Origin: Pseudomonadota bacterium
Lineage (GTDB): Bacteria; Pseudomonadota; Alphaproteobacteria; Rhizobiales; Devosiaceae
Direction: 5' to 3'
Assembly (NCBI GenBank): GCA_023437755.1
Contig: JAEZFJ010000422.1
Coordinates: forward strand, 1-7,473
DNA length: 7,473 bases
A program made the translations under genes and the position numbers. Under the pieces are notes generated by a model. It did not search any database. It was not told the origin of the DNA and saw nothing but the letters and a program-made list of their open reading frames with translations. Shown here in pieces: positions 1 through 6,539 of the stretch. Numbering within the stretch: the stretch's first letter is position 1; every line of letters starts with the position of its first letter.

Positions 1-145
1 GGTAGAGCGAGATGTGCGCGTCGGCCGGCAGGTCAGCGAGCCAACCGAAATACTGCTCGGGGCCAATGCCTTTGTGGAAATGCGGCGCCGTCGGGTAGCT
101 CGTGTAGCGGGGGACGGGCTTCAGCAGTCTGGACATGTCGGTCAT
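1..145 (-). CDS. hemN: Oxygen-independent coproporphyrinogen III dehydrogenase HemN, 5' end only
   Basis: Only the first 48 codons are present; the gene runs off the left edge. Translating the minus strand from the ATG at 145 gives MTDMSRLLKPVPRYTSYPTA, then PHFHKGIGPEQYFGWL and ending AHISLY. The PRYTSYPTA block, followed about 25 residues later by a hydrophobic SLY, is the typical N-terminal signature of bacterial HemN. The radical-SAM cysteine motif CxxxCxxC would follow directly and lies outside the window. The enzyme is a cytosolic radical-SAM protein that oxidatively decarboxylates coproporphyrinogen III to protoporphyrinogen IX without oxygen. A GAGAGG ribosome binding site (151-156) sits 5 bases before the ATG; an in-frame ATG three codons further in is a less likely start. 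A FNR/FixK-type box lies upstream, and the position after the cbb3 genes fits haem supply under low oxygen. Some HemN paralogues differ in activity, and that cannot be resolved from this fragment. Confidence 0.9.
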   Translation of the reverse strand, partial: MTDMSRLLKPVPRYTSYPTAPHFHKGIGPEQYFGWLADLPADAHISLY

Positions 146-194
146 GGGGGCCTCTCGGATTGCCTCTCCATAGCGGCGGCAACATCCAGCGACT

Positions 195-208
195 TTGACC
201 TCGGTCAA
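195..208 (-). promoter_or_regulatory. FNR/FixK-type operator upstream of hemN
   Basis: TTGACCTCGGTCAA fits the TTGA-N6-TCAA consensus of CRP/FNR-family oxygen regulators (FNR, FnrL, FixK). With one more base on each side it is a 7+7 palindrome, TTTGACC-TC-GGTCAAA (194-209). Its centre is about 56 bases upstream of the hemN ATG. If it works as a class II site near -41.5, transcription would start near 160 and the -10 region would fall at 167-172, where the minus strand reads TATGGA (three of six consensus bases). The box overlaps the ccoS stop codon (205-207). The regulator identity and the start site are inferred. Confidence 0.82.
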
Positions 209-360
209 ACAGGCCGGTTTTCGTCCTCGATAAGGATACGCTCCGCGGCGCCCTGCAGGTCCTCGTACTGGCCAGCCCGCACCGTCCAGAAGAATGCCAC
301 GAGCCCGACCGCGCCCATGCCGATGGCGGCGAGCACCACGAGAATGAGACCACCGCTCAT
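205..360 (-). CDS. ccoS: cbb3-type oxidase assembly protein CcoS (FixS)
   Basis: This 51-residue protein starts MSGGLILVVLAAIGMG and ends in EDENRPV. It has one membrane segment at about residues 4-25, then the conserved cytoplasmic stretch GQYEDLQGAAERIL (30-43), which matches the CcoS family pattern of an aromatic-acidic pair followed by G-x-A-x-R-I-L. The length is normal for the family. CcoS is a small inner-membrane protein required for maturation of active cbb3 oxidase, specifically for incorporation of haem b and copper into CcoN in species where it has been studied. The start codon overlaps the ccoI stop by four bases (ATGA, 357-360). A GGAG ribosome binding site (368-371) lies 7 bases upstream inside ccoI. 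It is the last gene of the ccoGHIS unit. No terminator hairpin follows, so read-through into hemN is possible. Confidence 0.95.
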   Translation of the reverse strand: MSGGLILVVLAAIGMGAVGLVAFFWTVRAGQYEDLQGAAERILIEDENRPV

Positions 361-2561
361 GCGGTTTCTCCATCCTGCGCCTCGGGCACCCGCTCGAGCC
401 GCAGGCGCAGCGCGTTGAGCACGACGAGGATGGACGAGGACGACATTGCGACCGCAGCGATCAGCGGCGTCACCAGCCCCGCCATGGCCAGCGGCAGCAC
501 CACCAGGTTGTAGGCGAGGGACAGCGCCAGGTTCTGGCGCACCAGCTTGTCGGCACTGCGCGCGATGCGGATGGCATAAGGGACGCCATCCAGTCGGTCG
601 CGGGTGAGGACAAAATCGGCGGCGGCCCGACCTACATCTGCAGCGGCAGCCGGAGCGAAGGACACGTCGGCTGCGCGCAAGGCCGCGGCGTCATTGATGC
701 CGTCGCCAACCATCACCACCGCGCCATAGCGATCGCGCAACTGCTCCACTGCCGCCACCTTGTCTTCGGGCGTGAGTTGGGAACGCGCACAATCGGCGCC
801 GATCGCCTCGGCAACGCGTATCACCGGGCCGGTGGCGTCACCCGAAAGCACATGAAGGTCGAGGCCGAGTTGCCTGAGCGAGGTGGCCGTGTCAGCGGCT
901 TCAGGACGCAGCCGGTCATCGAAGGCGAAGCGCGCCACGGGGCGGCCGTCGCGCGCCAGCCATACGGCGGTATGCTCGTCCGTCCCGGAGGCACTGCAAA
1001 AGGCGGGCGAGCCGAGACGCCATTGCGTACCGTCGATCTCCGCCTCTACCCCGGCTCCGGGATGTTCCTCGACCGTGGCGGGCTCCCCGGTTGAGCCCTG
1101 CGCCGCAGCGATGGCTCGCGACAGCGGGTGGTTGCTGGCGGCAGCCAGGCGGGCGGCAACTGCGAAGTGCTCGGCACTGGAAGTGGATCCGGCGAGGCTC
1201 GGGCGGCCTTCGGTCAGCGTCCCGGTCTTGTCGAAGGCAACGGTGCCTACCGTGGTGAGCCGTTCCAGCGCGGCCCCGTCGCGCATCACGATGCCCTGAC
1301 GCAGCAGGCGCTCGGCAGCGATCACATGGACCATAGGCACCGCGAGGGCGAGCGCACAGGGGCACGTGACGATCAGCACCGCCACGGCATTGGCCAGCGC
1401 GGCATGCCAGCCACCGAACATGGCCCAGCCGGCGAAGGTCGCAGCCGCGGCGAGATAGACGACTGGCCCGTACCAGCCAGCAGCCCGGTCGGCGATGCGG
1501 CGGTAGCGGGTGCGGGTTCCCTCTGCCGCCTCCATCAGCGCGGCGGCGCGGGCCAGGAAGGAGTCACCGGCCGGGCGTACGGCTTCGACACGGGCAGCAA
1601 AGCCGAGATTGGTGGCGCCGGCTGGCAGGCTCGCGCCGGTTTCGAGCAGCACCGGCAAGGGCTCGCCGGTAACCAGGGCCAGGTCGAGTTCGGCCTGCTC
1701 GGAGAGAAGGATGCTGTCGACCGGAACGCGATCGCCGGGCCTCAGCAGCAGTTCCATGCCGGGCTCGATGCGCTCGAGTGGCGCATAGGTGGTGCTGCCG
1801 TCAGCGCCGATCACCTGCGCCCCACGAGGAGAAAGGCGGGCAAGGGTGGTGACCACGCTGCGCGCCTGTGAGCGCATCACGTGCTCGAGCGTCCGGCCGG
1901 CCAGCAGGAACAGCAGCAGCATGGTCGAGGCGTCGAAGTAGGCGTGCTCGCCGCCGCGGACGGTCTCGAACAGGCTGATGCCGCAGGTGGCGATGAGTCC
2001 GACGGCGATTGGCACGTCCATGTTGCTGCGGCGGGCGGAGAGTGCCGCCCAGGCCGAGCGGAAGAAAATGCGACCTGCATAAACCGTTGCCGGCAGCGCC
2101 ACCAGCGCCGAGACCCAATGGAACAACTGGCGCGTCGTGGGGTCGGGATCCCCGTTCCACACTGCTTCGGAGAAGAACATCACATGCAAAGTGGCAAAGG
2201 CGGCCACCGCCAGCGCGCGCAGCAATTCGCCGAGCACCGGGTCCTTGCCCTCAAGATCGCGGGCATCGACAGGATGGTTGCGGTAGCCGCTACGGCGAAT
2301 GGCTTCGGGCAGTTGCTCAAGAACACCGTCGCCGGTGAAGTCCACCTGGACGGTGCGGCGGGTGAGGTTGACCCGGGCCTGCCGGACGCCGTCCAGCGCA
2401 CCGAGGCTGCGCTCGATGGTGTCGATGCATGCGGCACAATAGGCGTCGGGAACGGAGAAGTTGATGCGGCAGACGCCGTCCCCACCGCGCTCCACGAATT
2501 CAATCAGTTCCGGGGCGGTCCGGCCGATGGCATCGGCCGGCGTCACCGCGATCTCGGTCAT
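357..2561 (-). CDS. ccoI: Copper-translocating P1B-type ATPase CcoI (FixI), for cbb3 assembly
   Basis: This 734-residue P-type ATPase has all the marks of a Cu(I) exporter. One N-terminal heavy-metal-associated domain carries CAAC at 42-45. Eight membrane segments are expected: four at about 115-223, two at about 360-412 and two at about 672-716. The CPC metal site is at 400-402. The actuator TGE is at 298-300, the phosphorylation motif DKTGT at 444-448, the nucleotide-binding HPL at 478-480 and the hinge GDGIND at 619-624. Membrane copper-site residues Y684-N685 and the MSSSS at 706-710 are also present. In the CcoI/FixI/CopA2 subfamily the protein moves Cu(I) from cytoplasm to periplasm for the CuB site of CcoN, rather than serving copper tolerance. 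Sequence alone could not separate it from CopA, but its place between ccoH and ccoS decides the call. The ATG overlaps the ccoH stop as ATGA. The ribosome binding site is weak, so translational coupling is likely. Confidence 0.96.
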   Translation of the reverse strand: MTEIAVTPADAIGRTAPELIEFVERGGDGVCRINFSVPDAYCAACIDTIERSLGALDGVRQARVNLTRRTVQVDFTGDGVLEQLPEAIRRSGYRNHPVDARDLEGKDPVLGELLRALAVAAFATLHVMFFSEAVWNGDPDPTTRQLFHWVSALVALPATVYAGRIFFRSAWAALSARRSNMDVPIAVGLIATCGISLFETVRGGEHAYFDASTMLLLFLLAGRTLEHVMRSQARSVVTTLARLSPRGAQVIGADGSTTYAPLERIEPGMELLLRPGDRVPVDSILLSEQAELDLALVTGEPLPVLLETGASLPAGATNLGFAARVEAVRPAGDSFLARAAALMEAAEGTRTRYRRIADRAAGWYGPVVYLAAAATFAGWAMFGGWHAALANAVAVLIVTCPCALALAVPMVHVIAAERLLRQGIVMRDGAALERLTTVGTVAFDKTGTLTEGRPSLAGSTSSAEHFAVAARLAAASNHPLSRAIAAAQGSTGEPATVEEHPGAGVEAEIDGTQWRLGSPAFCSASGTDEHTAVWLARDGRPVARFAFDDRLRPEAADTATSLRQLGLDLHVLSGDATGPVIRVAEAIGADCARSQLTPEDKVAAVEQLRDRYGAVVMVGDGINDAAALRAADVSFAPAAAADVGRAAADFVLTRDRLDGVPYAIRIARSADKLVRQNLALSLAYNLVVLPLAMAGLVTPLIAAVAMSSSSILVVLNALRLRLERVPEAQDGETA

Positions 2562-3031
2562 GGCACCGTCACCCGCCGCTTGAACTCCACCGGGCCGAGG
2601 CTCGTGTCGGCGGTGGTGACGACAACCGCCCAGACGCCCGACGGCAGTGCCACCGCCGCCGCGTAGCCTCCGGCTGCGGGCATGAGCTCCAGGGTTTGGT
2701 CGTCATGGCCGCCGACGGGGCGGTGGACAAAGGCGGAGACCTGTTCCAACGGCAGCACGGCCCCGTCGGCATCCCTTGCTTCGAAGACCAGCCTGCCGTC
2801 TGCGTAGGTGGTGGCAAAGCGCCAGCCAGCGTCGACCTGGGCGCGGATCCGCTCGTTCTTCTCGTCGAAGCGCTGGCTCTCGACATAGCTGTTCTGAACC
2901 ACGAGCCCCGTCCAGGTCCGGCTGGCGGAGACGGCCATCACCAAATTCACTGAGATGATGACGGCAAAGAAGCTGCAGGTGACCAGCAGCATGTGCCGCC
3001 CGGTGAACTCGCGTGGTCTGCTGACGCTCAT
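2558..3031 (-). CDS. ccoH: cbb3 oxidase assembly protein CcoH (FixH)
   Basis: This 157-residue protein of the FixH family has a short cytoplasmic N-terminus (with the family's F-T-G-R-H-M-L at 9-15), one membrane anchor at about 13-34, then a periplasmic domain. The block GLVVQNSYVESQRFD (42-56) is the hallmark of FixH. The remainder is a beta-rich domain ending in KRRVTVP. CcoH is needed for assembly or stability of the cbb3 complex and associates with CcoP and the mature oxidase; its exact biochemical role is not settled. The start overlaps the ccoG stop as ATGA (3028-3031), and the stop overlaps the ccoI start in the same way (2558-2561). A strong GGAGG lies 7 bases upstream of the ATG inside ccoG, which supports this start. 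Confidence 0.94.
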   Translation of the reverse strand: MSVSRPREFTGRHMLLVTCSFFAVIISVNLVMAVSASRTWTGLVVQNSYVESQRFDEKNERIRAQVDAGWRFATTYADGRLVFEARDADGAVLPLEQVSAFVHRPVGGHDDQTLELMPAAGGYAAAVALPSGVWAVVVTTADTSLGPVEFKRRVTVP

Positions 3032-4587
3032 CTGGACACCTCCGGAGCTTCGAAACGGGTAAGGGCGCGGGCCTCGTCGCCATCGGCGCCGCGCACCGCG
3101 ACGGTGAAATCCGTCTGGGGTGCGAGATCGTCGCCGGGCATTCGCACATAGAGCCGGACCGGCAGGACGGCGTCTGGTTCGAGCTGCAGCCGCAACGCGC
3201 TGGCGGGTTCGTCGACGAGATTGGGGGAGGTGAGCGTCGCCCCTGGCAGGCCTTCGAGGGTAAGCAGGACCTCGCGCGGGGCGGCGGCCATGTTCAGAAC
3301 CTTGATGTCATAGCCGTTGCGGATCGAGCCGTCGGACAGCAGCACGTATTGCGGATTGCGGTCGTGCAGCACGTTGACGCCGAGCGGCACGCGCATCGAC
3401 AGCGCCACCAGCATCCCGACGCCGATGGCGCACCAGAACGCGAAGTAGACGAAAGTGCGCGGGCGCACCACGGAGCGCCAGTCGGTGTGGCGAACCTCCT
3501 CGGAGAGCTTGCCCTGCGGCGTGCGCACCGCAGCAGGGTCGATCCGCCCGGACGCGGTGGCGAGCGCCATGTTGCGGTCGTAGTCGCTCAGGGTGGCATA
3601 GCTGATCAGCCCGCGCTCGCGGCCGAGCTTGTCCATGACATTGTCGCAGGCGTCGATGCACAGGGCACAGGTGATGCATTCGAGCTGCTGGCCGTCGCGG
3701 ATGTCGATGCCCATGGGACAGACGGCAACGCAGGCATTGCAATCGACGCAATCACCAAGGCTGTCCCCCGCCTGCACCGCCTTCTTGGCGTGCTTGCCCC
3801 GAGGCTCGCCGCGCCAGTCATTATAGGTGACTGTCAGCGAGTTCTCGTCGAGCATGGCCGCCTGGATGCGCGGCCAGGGGCACATATAGGTACACACCTG
3901 TTCGCGCATGAGGCCGCCAAAGGTGTAGGTGGTGGCGGTGAGAATGGCGACGGTGGCATAGGCCACGAGCGGCGCCTGGAGCGAGACGAGGTCGGCTGCC
4001 AGGGTCGGCGCGTCGGCGAAGTAAAAGATCCATGCGCCACCGGTTGCCAGGCCGACTAGAATCCAGGCGCCGTGCTTGGCGATGCGCTTGGCGAGCTTGG
4101 TCACACTCCAGCGGCCGTTCTCCAGCTTGATGCGGGCATTGCGGTCCCCTTCGATCCAGCGTTCGATATGGATGAACAGGTCGACCCACACCGTCTGCGG
4201 GCAGGCATAGCCGCACCAGGCGCGGCCAATCGTGGAGTTGATCAGGAACAGCCCCACCCCGGCCATGACCAGGAGGCCGGCAACATAATAGAATTCCTGC
4301 GGCCATATCTCGATGAAGAAGAAGTAGAAGCGCCGGTTGGCAAGGTCGAGCAGCACCGCCTGGTCCGGGGCATAGGGCCCGCGGTCCCAGCGCAGCCAGG
4401 GCAGCAGGTAGTAGATGGCGAGGGTGATCGCCATGATGATCCATTTGAGCCGCCGGTAGCGGCCCTGCACCGACTTTGGGAAGATCTTGGTGCGCGGCGC
4501 GTAGAGAGGTTGATCGTCAGGCGCGGGCTTGCCTGCGGTCGGCTGGGAGCGCGACGTGACGCCCTTGGTGTTGTCGATGATGATCAT
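3028..4587 (-). CDS. ccoG: CcoG (FixG/RdxA) polyferredoxin-like copper reductase for cbb3 assembly
   Basis: This 519-residue membrane iron-sulfur protein has a cytoplasmic N-terminus with PRTKIFPKSVQGRYRRLKW (31-49), typical of CcoG. Membrane segments are expected near 48-66, 99-118, 173-191, 205-224 and 376-397. Two CxxxCP motifs occur at C125/C129 and C232/C236. Two [4Fe-4S] ferredoxin clusters follow, with ligands C280, C283, C286, C290 and C304, C307, C310, C314. The region after residue 400 is the family's C-terminal immunoglobulin-like domain, expected in the periplasm. CcoG has been shown in Rhodobacter to reduce Cu(II) to Cu(I), which supplies the copper form needed by the CcoI pathway. 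All eight ferredoxin cysteines and both CxxxCP pairs are intact. An AGGGG ribosome binding site (4595-4599) sits 7 bases before the ATG. It is the first gene of the ccoGHIS unit, with a FNR/FixK box upstream. Confidence 0.96.
   Translation of the reverse strand: MIIIDNTKGVTSRSQPTAGKPAPDDQPLYAPRTKIFPKSVQGRYRRLKWIIMAITLAIYYLLPWLRWDRGPYAPDQAVLLDLANRRFYFFFIEIWPQEFYYVAGLLVMAGVGLFLINSTIGRAWCGYACPQTVWVDLFIHIERWIEGDRNARIKLENGRWSVTKLAKRIAKHGAWILVGLATGGAWIFYFADAPTLAADLVSLQAPLVAYATVAILTATTYTFGGLMREQVCTYMCPWPRIQAAMLDENSLTVTYNDWRGEPRGKHAKKAVQAGDSLGDCVDCNACVAVCPMGIDIRDGQQLECITCALCIDACDNVMDKLGRERGLISYATLSDYDRNMALATASGRIDPAAVRTPQGKLSEEVRHTDWRSVVRPRTFVYFAFWCAIGVGMLVALSMRVPLGVNVLHDRNPQYVLLSDGSIRNGYDIKVLNMAAAPREVLLTLEGLPGATLTSPNLVDEPASALRLQLEPDAVLPVRLYVRMPGDDLAPQTDFTVAVRGADGDEARALTRFEAPEVSR
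3039..3043 (-). promoter_or_regulatory. Strong Shine-Dalgarno for ccoH inside ccoG
   Basis: The minus strand reads GGAGG here, 7 bases before the ccoH ATG and inside the last codons of ccoG. It fixes the ccoH start and shows that ccoH can be initiated independently as well as by coupling through the ATGA overlap. Confidence 0.75.
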
Positions 4588-4640
4588 TCGTCCGCCCCTA
4601 CGTGCAGCTTCGCTTTTGCCCCAAGCTGGCGGCGAAGGGT

Positions 4641-4654
4641 TTGACCTGCGTCAA
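4641..4654 (-). promoter_or_regulatory. FNR/FixK-type operator upstream of ccoG
   Basis: TTGACCTGCGTCAA fits TTGA-N6-TCAA. With flanking bases it reads TTTGAC-N4-GTCAAA (4640-4655). It differs from the box before hemN at only two central positions over 16 bases. The centre is about 60 bases upstream of the ccoG ATG, so a class II arrangement would place the start of transcription near 4606. The expected -10 position (4613-4618) reads CAAAAG, a poor match to TATAAT, which fits a promoter that depends on an activator. The box lies just downstream of the putative ccoP terminator, so it should serve ccoGHIS as a separate unit. The regulator identity is inferred. Confidence 0.84.
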
Positions 4655-4667
4655 ACGGCAAAGGGGA

Positions 4668-4691
4668 AAGGGGGCGCCACGACGCCCCCTT
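4668..4691 (-). terminator. Putative intrinsic terminator after ccoNOQP
   Basis: Nine perfectly paired bases, AAGGGGGCG with CGCCCCCTT, flank a 6-base loop. On the minus strand the stem is followed by TCCCCTTTG, a pyrimidine-rich but broken T-tract. It begins about 45 bases after the ccoP stop codon. The stem is strong and the position is right, but the weak T-tract makes full termination uncertain. Confidence 0.6.
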
Positions 4692-4735
4692 CGATCCGAC
4701 CATCCGCTGCTTGCATGCCGAACGGCCGGAAGCTC

Positions 4736-5623
4736 CTACTGCCCGCCACCGAGACCGTGAACATAGATGGCGAGTTGCTTCAGCGTGACCTCGTCGAGCT
4801 TTTCGCTCCAGGCTTGCATCATGCCGTGACGCGGCTGATGAATCTGGGCCTCGATGGAGGCGAGCGAACCTTCATAGAGCCAGATCGCGTCGGTCAGGTC
4901 CGGCGCCCCGAGCTCGGCCATGCCGAGGCCTTCATCACCGTGGCAGCCGGCGCAGTTGTCGGCGTAGATTTGCCCGCCTTCCGGTGTGGCGGCGCCACCC
5001 TCGAGCCCCGACAGGTCGGCGACATAGGCCGCGACGCTCTTGATTGCAGCCTTGTCGAGCATGCCATCGGTGCCGAAGTTGGGCATGAAGGCGTAGCGGG
5101 TGTCTGCATCGGTCGGCGAACGCACCCCATGGGCGATGGTCTGGTAGATGTCGTTGACCGTGCCACCCCAGATCCAGGAATCGTCGTTGAGATTGGGATA
5201 TCCGGCAGCGCCGGTGGCCCCGGTGCCGTGGCATTGCGAGCAGTTGACCTTGTAGGCCGAACTGCCGGCAGCGGTGGCAAAGCGGACCAACTCCGGATTG
5301 GCCATGATCTCCTCAAGCGTCCCGCCGGCGATCTGGTCGACCACGCCTTGGCGTGCGGCACTGGCGTCCGCCAGCGCCTGCTGCAGGTCGGCACGGCTGG
5401 AATAGCCCAGCATGCCGGATGTCGCCGAGCTGACCAGCGGCCAGGCGGGGAAGAGAACTGTGTAGCCGACTGCCCAGACGATGCAGCCATAGAAGGTCCA
5501 CAGCCACCAGCGCGGCAGTGGGTTGTTCAGTTCCTTGATGCCGTCCCACTCGTGGCCGGTGGTCTCGACGCCGCTGAACGCGTCGATGTCCTTGTCGTGC
5601 GGAGCCTCGGGTTTCTGGCTCAT
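4736..5623 (-). CDS. ccoP: cbb3-type cytochrome c oxidase subunit III CcoP (FixP), dihaem cytochrome c
   Basis: This 295-residue subunit opens with the FixP N-terminal region: an acidic stretch, then GHEWDGIKELNNPLPRWW (23-40) running into one membrane segment at about 39-58. Two cytochrome c domains follow in the periplasm. Haem-binding CxxCH motifs are CSQCH (128-132) and CAGCH (224-228). Likely axial methionines are M180 in FMPNFG and M269 in HGMMQAW. CcoP accepts electrons from the bc1 complex via soluble or membrane cytochrome c and passes them to CcoO and then CcoN. The length is normal for the family. The usual MPAW/MPAF around the second methionine is MQAW here. The ATG overlaps the ccoQ stop as ATGA (5620-5623), with AAGGA 8 bases upstream. 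The stop is TAG, and a terminator-like hairpin follows. Confidence 0.97.
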   Translation of the reverse strand: MSQKPEAPHDKDIDAFSGVETTGHEWDGIKELNNPLPRWWLWTFYGCIVWAVGYTVLFPAWPLVSSATSGMLGYSSRADLQQALADASAARQGVVDQIAGGTLEEIMANPELVRFATAAGSSAYKVNCSQCHGTGATGAAGYPNLNDDSWIWGGTVNDIYQTIAHGVRSPTDADTRYAFMPNFGTDGMLDKAAIKSVAAYVADLSGLEGGAATPEGGQIYADNCAGCHGDEGLGMAELGAPDLTDAIWLYEGSLASIEAQIHQPRHGMMQAWSEKLDEVTLKQLAIYVHGLGGGQ

Positions 5624-5790
5624 TGGTCGCGTCCTTCTTCGGCATGGTCGCGCAGCGGGATCATCGCGGCGTCTCGCGCGCGCTGGCGAGCACCGGGGCG
5701 GAGCAGGAACACGACCACGCCGATGAAAATCGCGAAGAGGTAGACGAGGCCCCAGGAGTCGGCGAGGTGCCGCAGGCTGTCATAGGTCAT
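5620..5790 (-). CDS. ccoQ: cbb3-type oxidase small subunit CcoQ (FixQ)
   Basis: This 56-residue protein starts MTYDSLRHLADSWGLVYLFA and has one membrane segment at about 14-30 (LVYLFAIFIGVVVFLL). A basic stretch with RPGARQRARDAA follows, then the conserved IPLRD near the end. That is the standard CcoQ layout: short N-terminus, single helix, then a tail with P, A and I-P-L positions. CcoQ is not catalytic; it stabilises the complex, helps CcoP association, and in Rhodobacter sphaeroides has been linked to signalling. A ribosome binding site AAGGA (5797-5801) overlaps the ccoO stop codon and lies 6 bases before the ATG. The stop overlaps the ccoP start by four bases. Confidence 0.94.
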   Translation of the reverse strand: MTYDSLRHLADSWGLVYLFAIFIGVVVFLLRPGARQRARDAAMIPLRDHAEEGRDQ

Positions 5791-5799
5791 GATCGGTCC

Positions 5800-6531
5800 T
5801 TAGCGCTGGTTGGCAGCTTCGTCGTAGGTGTCGAAATCGACGAGCGTGCCGAGCATCTGCAGGTAGGCGACGAGCGCATCCATCTCGGTGATCTCCATCG
5901 GCTTGCCATCGAAATCTCCGGTGACGGCCTTCGGATAGCGCGCGAGCAGATCGCCGGTGTCGGCATCGGGCGTCGCCTGCGCAACGAGGTCGAGCCGGGC
6001 GGCGCTGATGGCTTCGTCGCTGTAGGGCACACCTACGGCCGCATTGGCCCGCAGCATGCCGTCGACGGTCTCGAAATCGAGCTTGGCATCCGCAAGGAAG
6101 GCGTAGCTCGGCATGATCGATTCCGGCACCACCGAGCGCGGGTCGATCAGGTGCTGCACCTGCCATTCGTTGGAGTAGCGGCCACCGACGCGGGCAAGGT
6201 CAGGCCCGGTCCGCTTGGAACCCCACTGGAAGGAGTGGTCGTACATCGACTCCGCTGCCAGCGAATAGTGGCCGTAGCGCTCGGTCTCGTCGCGGAAGGG
6301 GCGGATCATCTGCGAGTGGCAGACATAGCAGCCCTCGCGGATGTAGATGTCACGCCCCGCCAGTTCGAGCGGCGAGTAGGGCCGCATGCCCTCCACCTTT
6401 TCGATGGTGTTCTGGAAGTAGAACAGGGGCGCGATCTCGACGATGCCGCCGATGGAGACCACGATCAGCGAGCCGATCAGCAGGAGCGAAGCATTGCGCT
6501 CGATGATGCCGTGTTTGGCAAGAATGGACAC
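5800..6531 (-). CDS. ccoO: cbb3-type cytochrome c oxidase subunit II CcoO (FixO), monohaem cytochrome c
   Basis: This 243-residue subunit begins (M)SILAKHGIIERN and has one membrane anchor at about 14-35. The periplasmic cytochrome c domain follows, with CYVCH (68-72) as the haem c site inside the family motif REGCYVCHSQMIRPFRDE. Other CcoO signatures are KRTGPDLARVGGRYS (106-120) and SIMPSY (138-143), whose M140 is the expected axial ligand. CcoO carries electrons between CcoP and the CcoN active site. The start codon is GTG: no ATG lies in frame nearby, an AAGGAG sits 8 bases upstream, and the protein begins exactly where CcoO proteins usually begin. The TAA stop overlaps the ccoQ ribosome binding site. 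Confidence 0.97.
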   Translation of the reverse strand: MSILAKHGIIERNASLLLIGSLIVVSIGGIVEIAPLFYFQNTIEKVEGMRPYSPLELAGRDIYIREGCYVCHSQMIRPFRDETERYGHYSLAAESMYDHSFQWGSKRTGPDLARVGGRYSNEWQVQHLIDPRSVVPESIMPSYAFLADAKLDFETVDGMLRANAAVGVPYSDEAISAARLDLVAQATPDADTGDLLARYPKAVTGDFDGKPMEITEMDALVAYLQMLGTLVDFDTYDEAANQR

Positions 6532-6539
6532 CGGACGGG

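Noticed and set aside
195..208. The palindrome after ccoS as a transcription terminator
   Set aside because: The loop would be only two bases and no T-tract follows on the minus strand. The TTGA-N6-TCAA pattern fits an operator much better.
33..353. A 106-codon minus-strand frame across the ccoS-hemN junction
   Set aside because: It is out of frame with both ccoS and hemN, which are clearly recognisable in other frames, and it crosses the operator.
1128..1871. A 247-codon plus-strand frame rich in G, A, R and E
   Set aside because: It is antisense to the conserved core of ccoI, including the CPC and DKTGT region, and has low-complexity composition typical of a shadow frame.
1881..2666. A 261-codon plus-strand open frame opposite ccoI and ccoH
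   Set aside because: It is the antisense shadow of the ATPase N-terminal half. No family motifs are visible, and the opposite strand has a complete set of P-type ATPase motifs.
3349..4059. A 236-codon plus-strand frame rich in H, D and A
   Set aside because: It is antisense to the ferredoxin region of ccoG, whose cysteine pattern is intact. The His/Asp-rich composition is what codon reversal produces.
4529..5743. A 404-codon open frame on the plus strand opposite ccoP, ccoQ and the start of ccoG
   Set aside because: It lies antisense to well-recognised genes in GC-rich DNA, where long false frames are common. It runs across the hairpin and the operator, has no recognisable domain, and its composition looks like a reverse-strand shadow.
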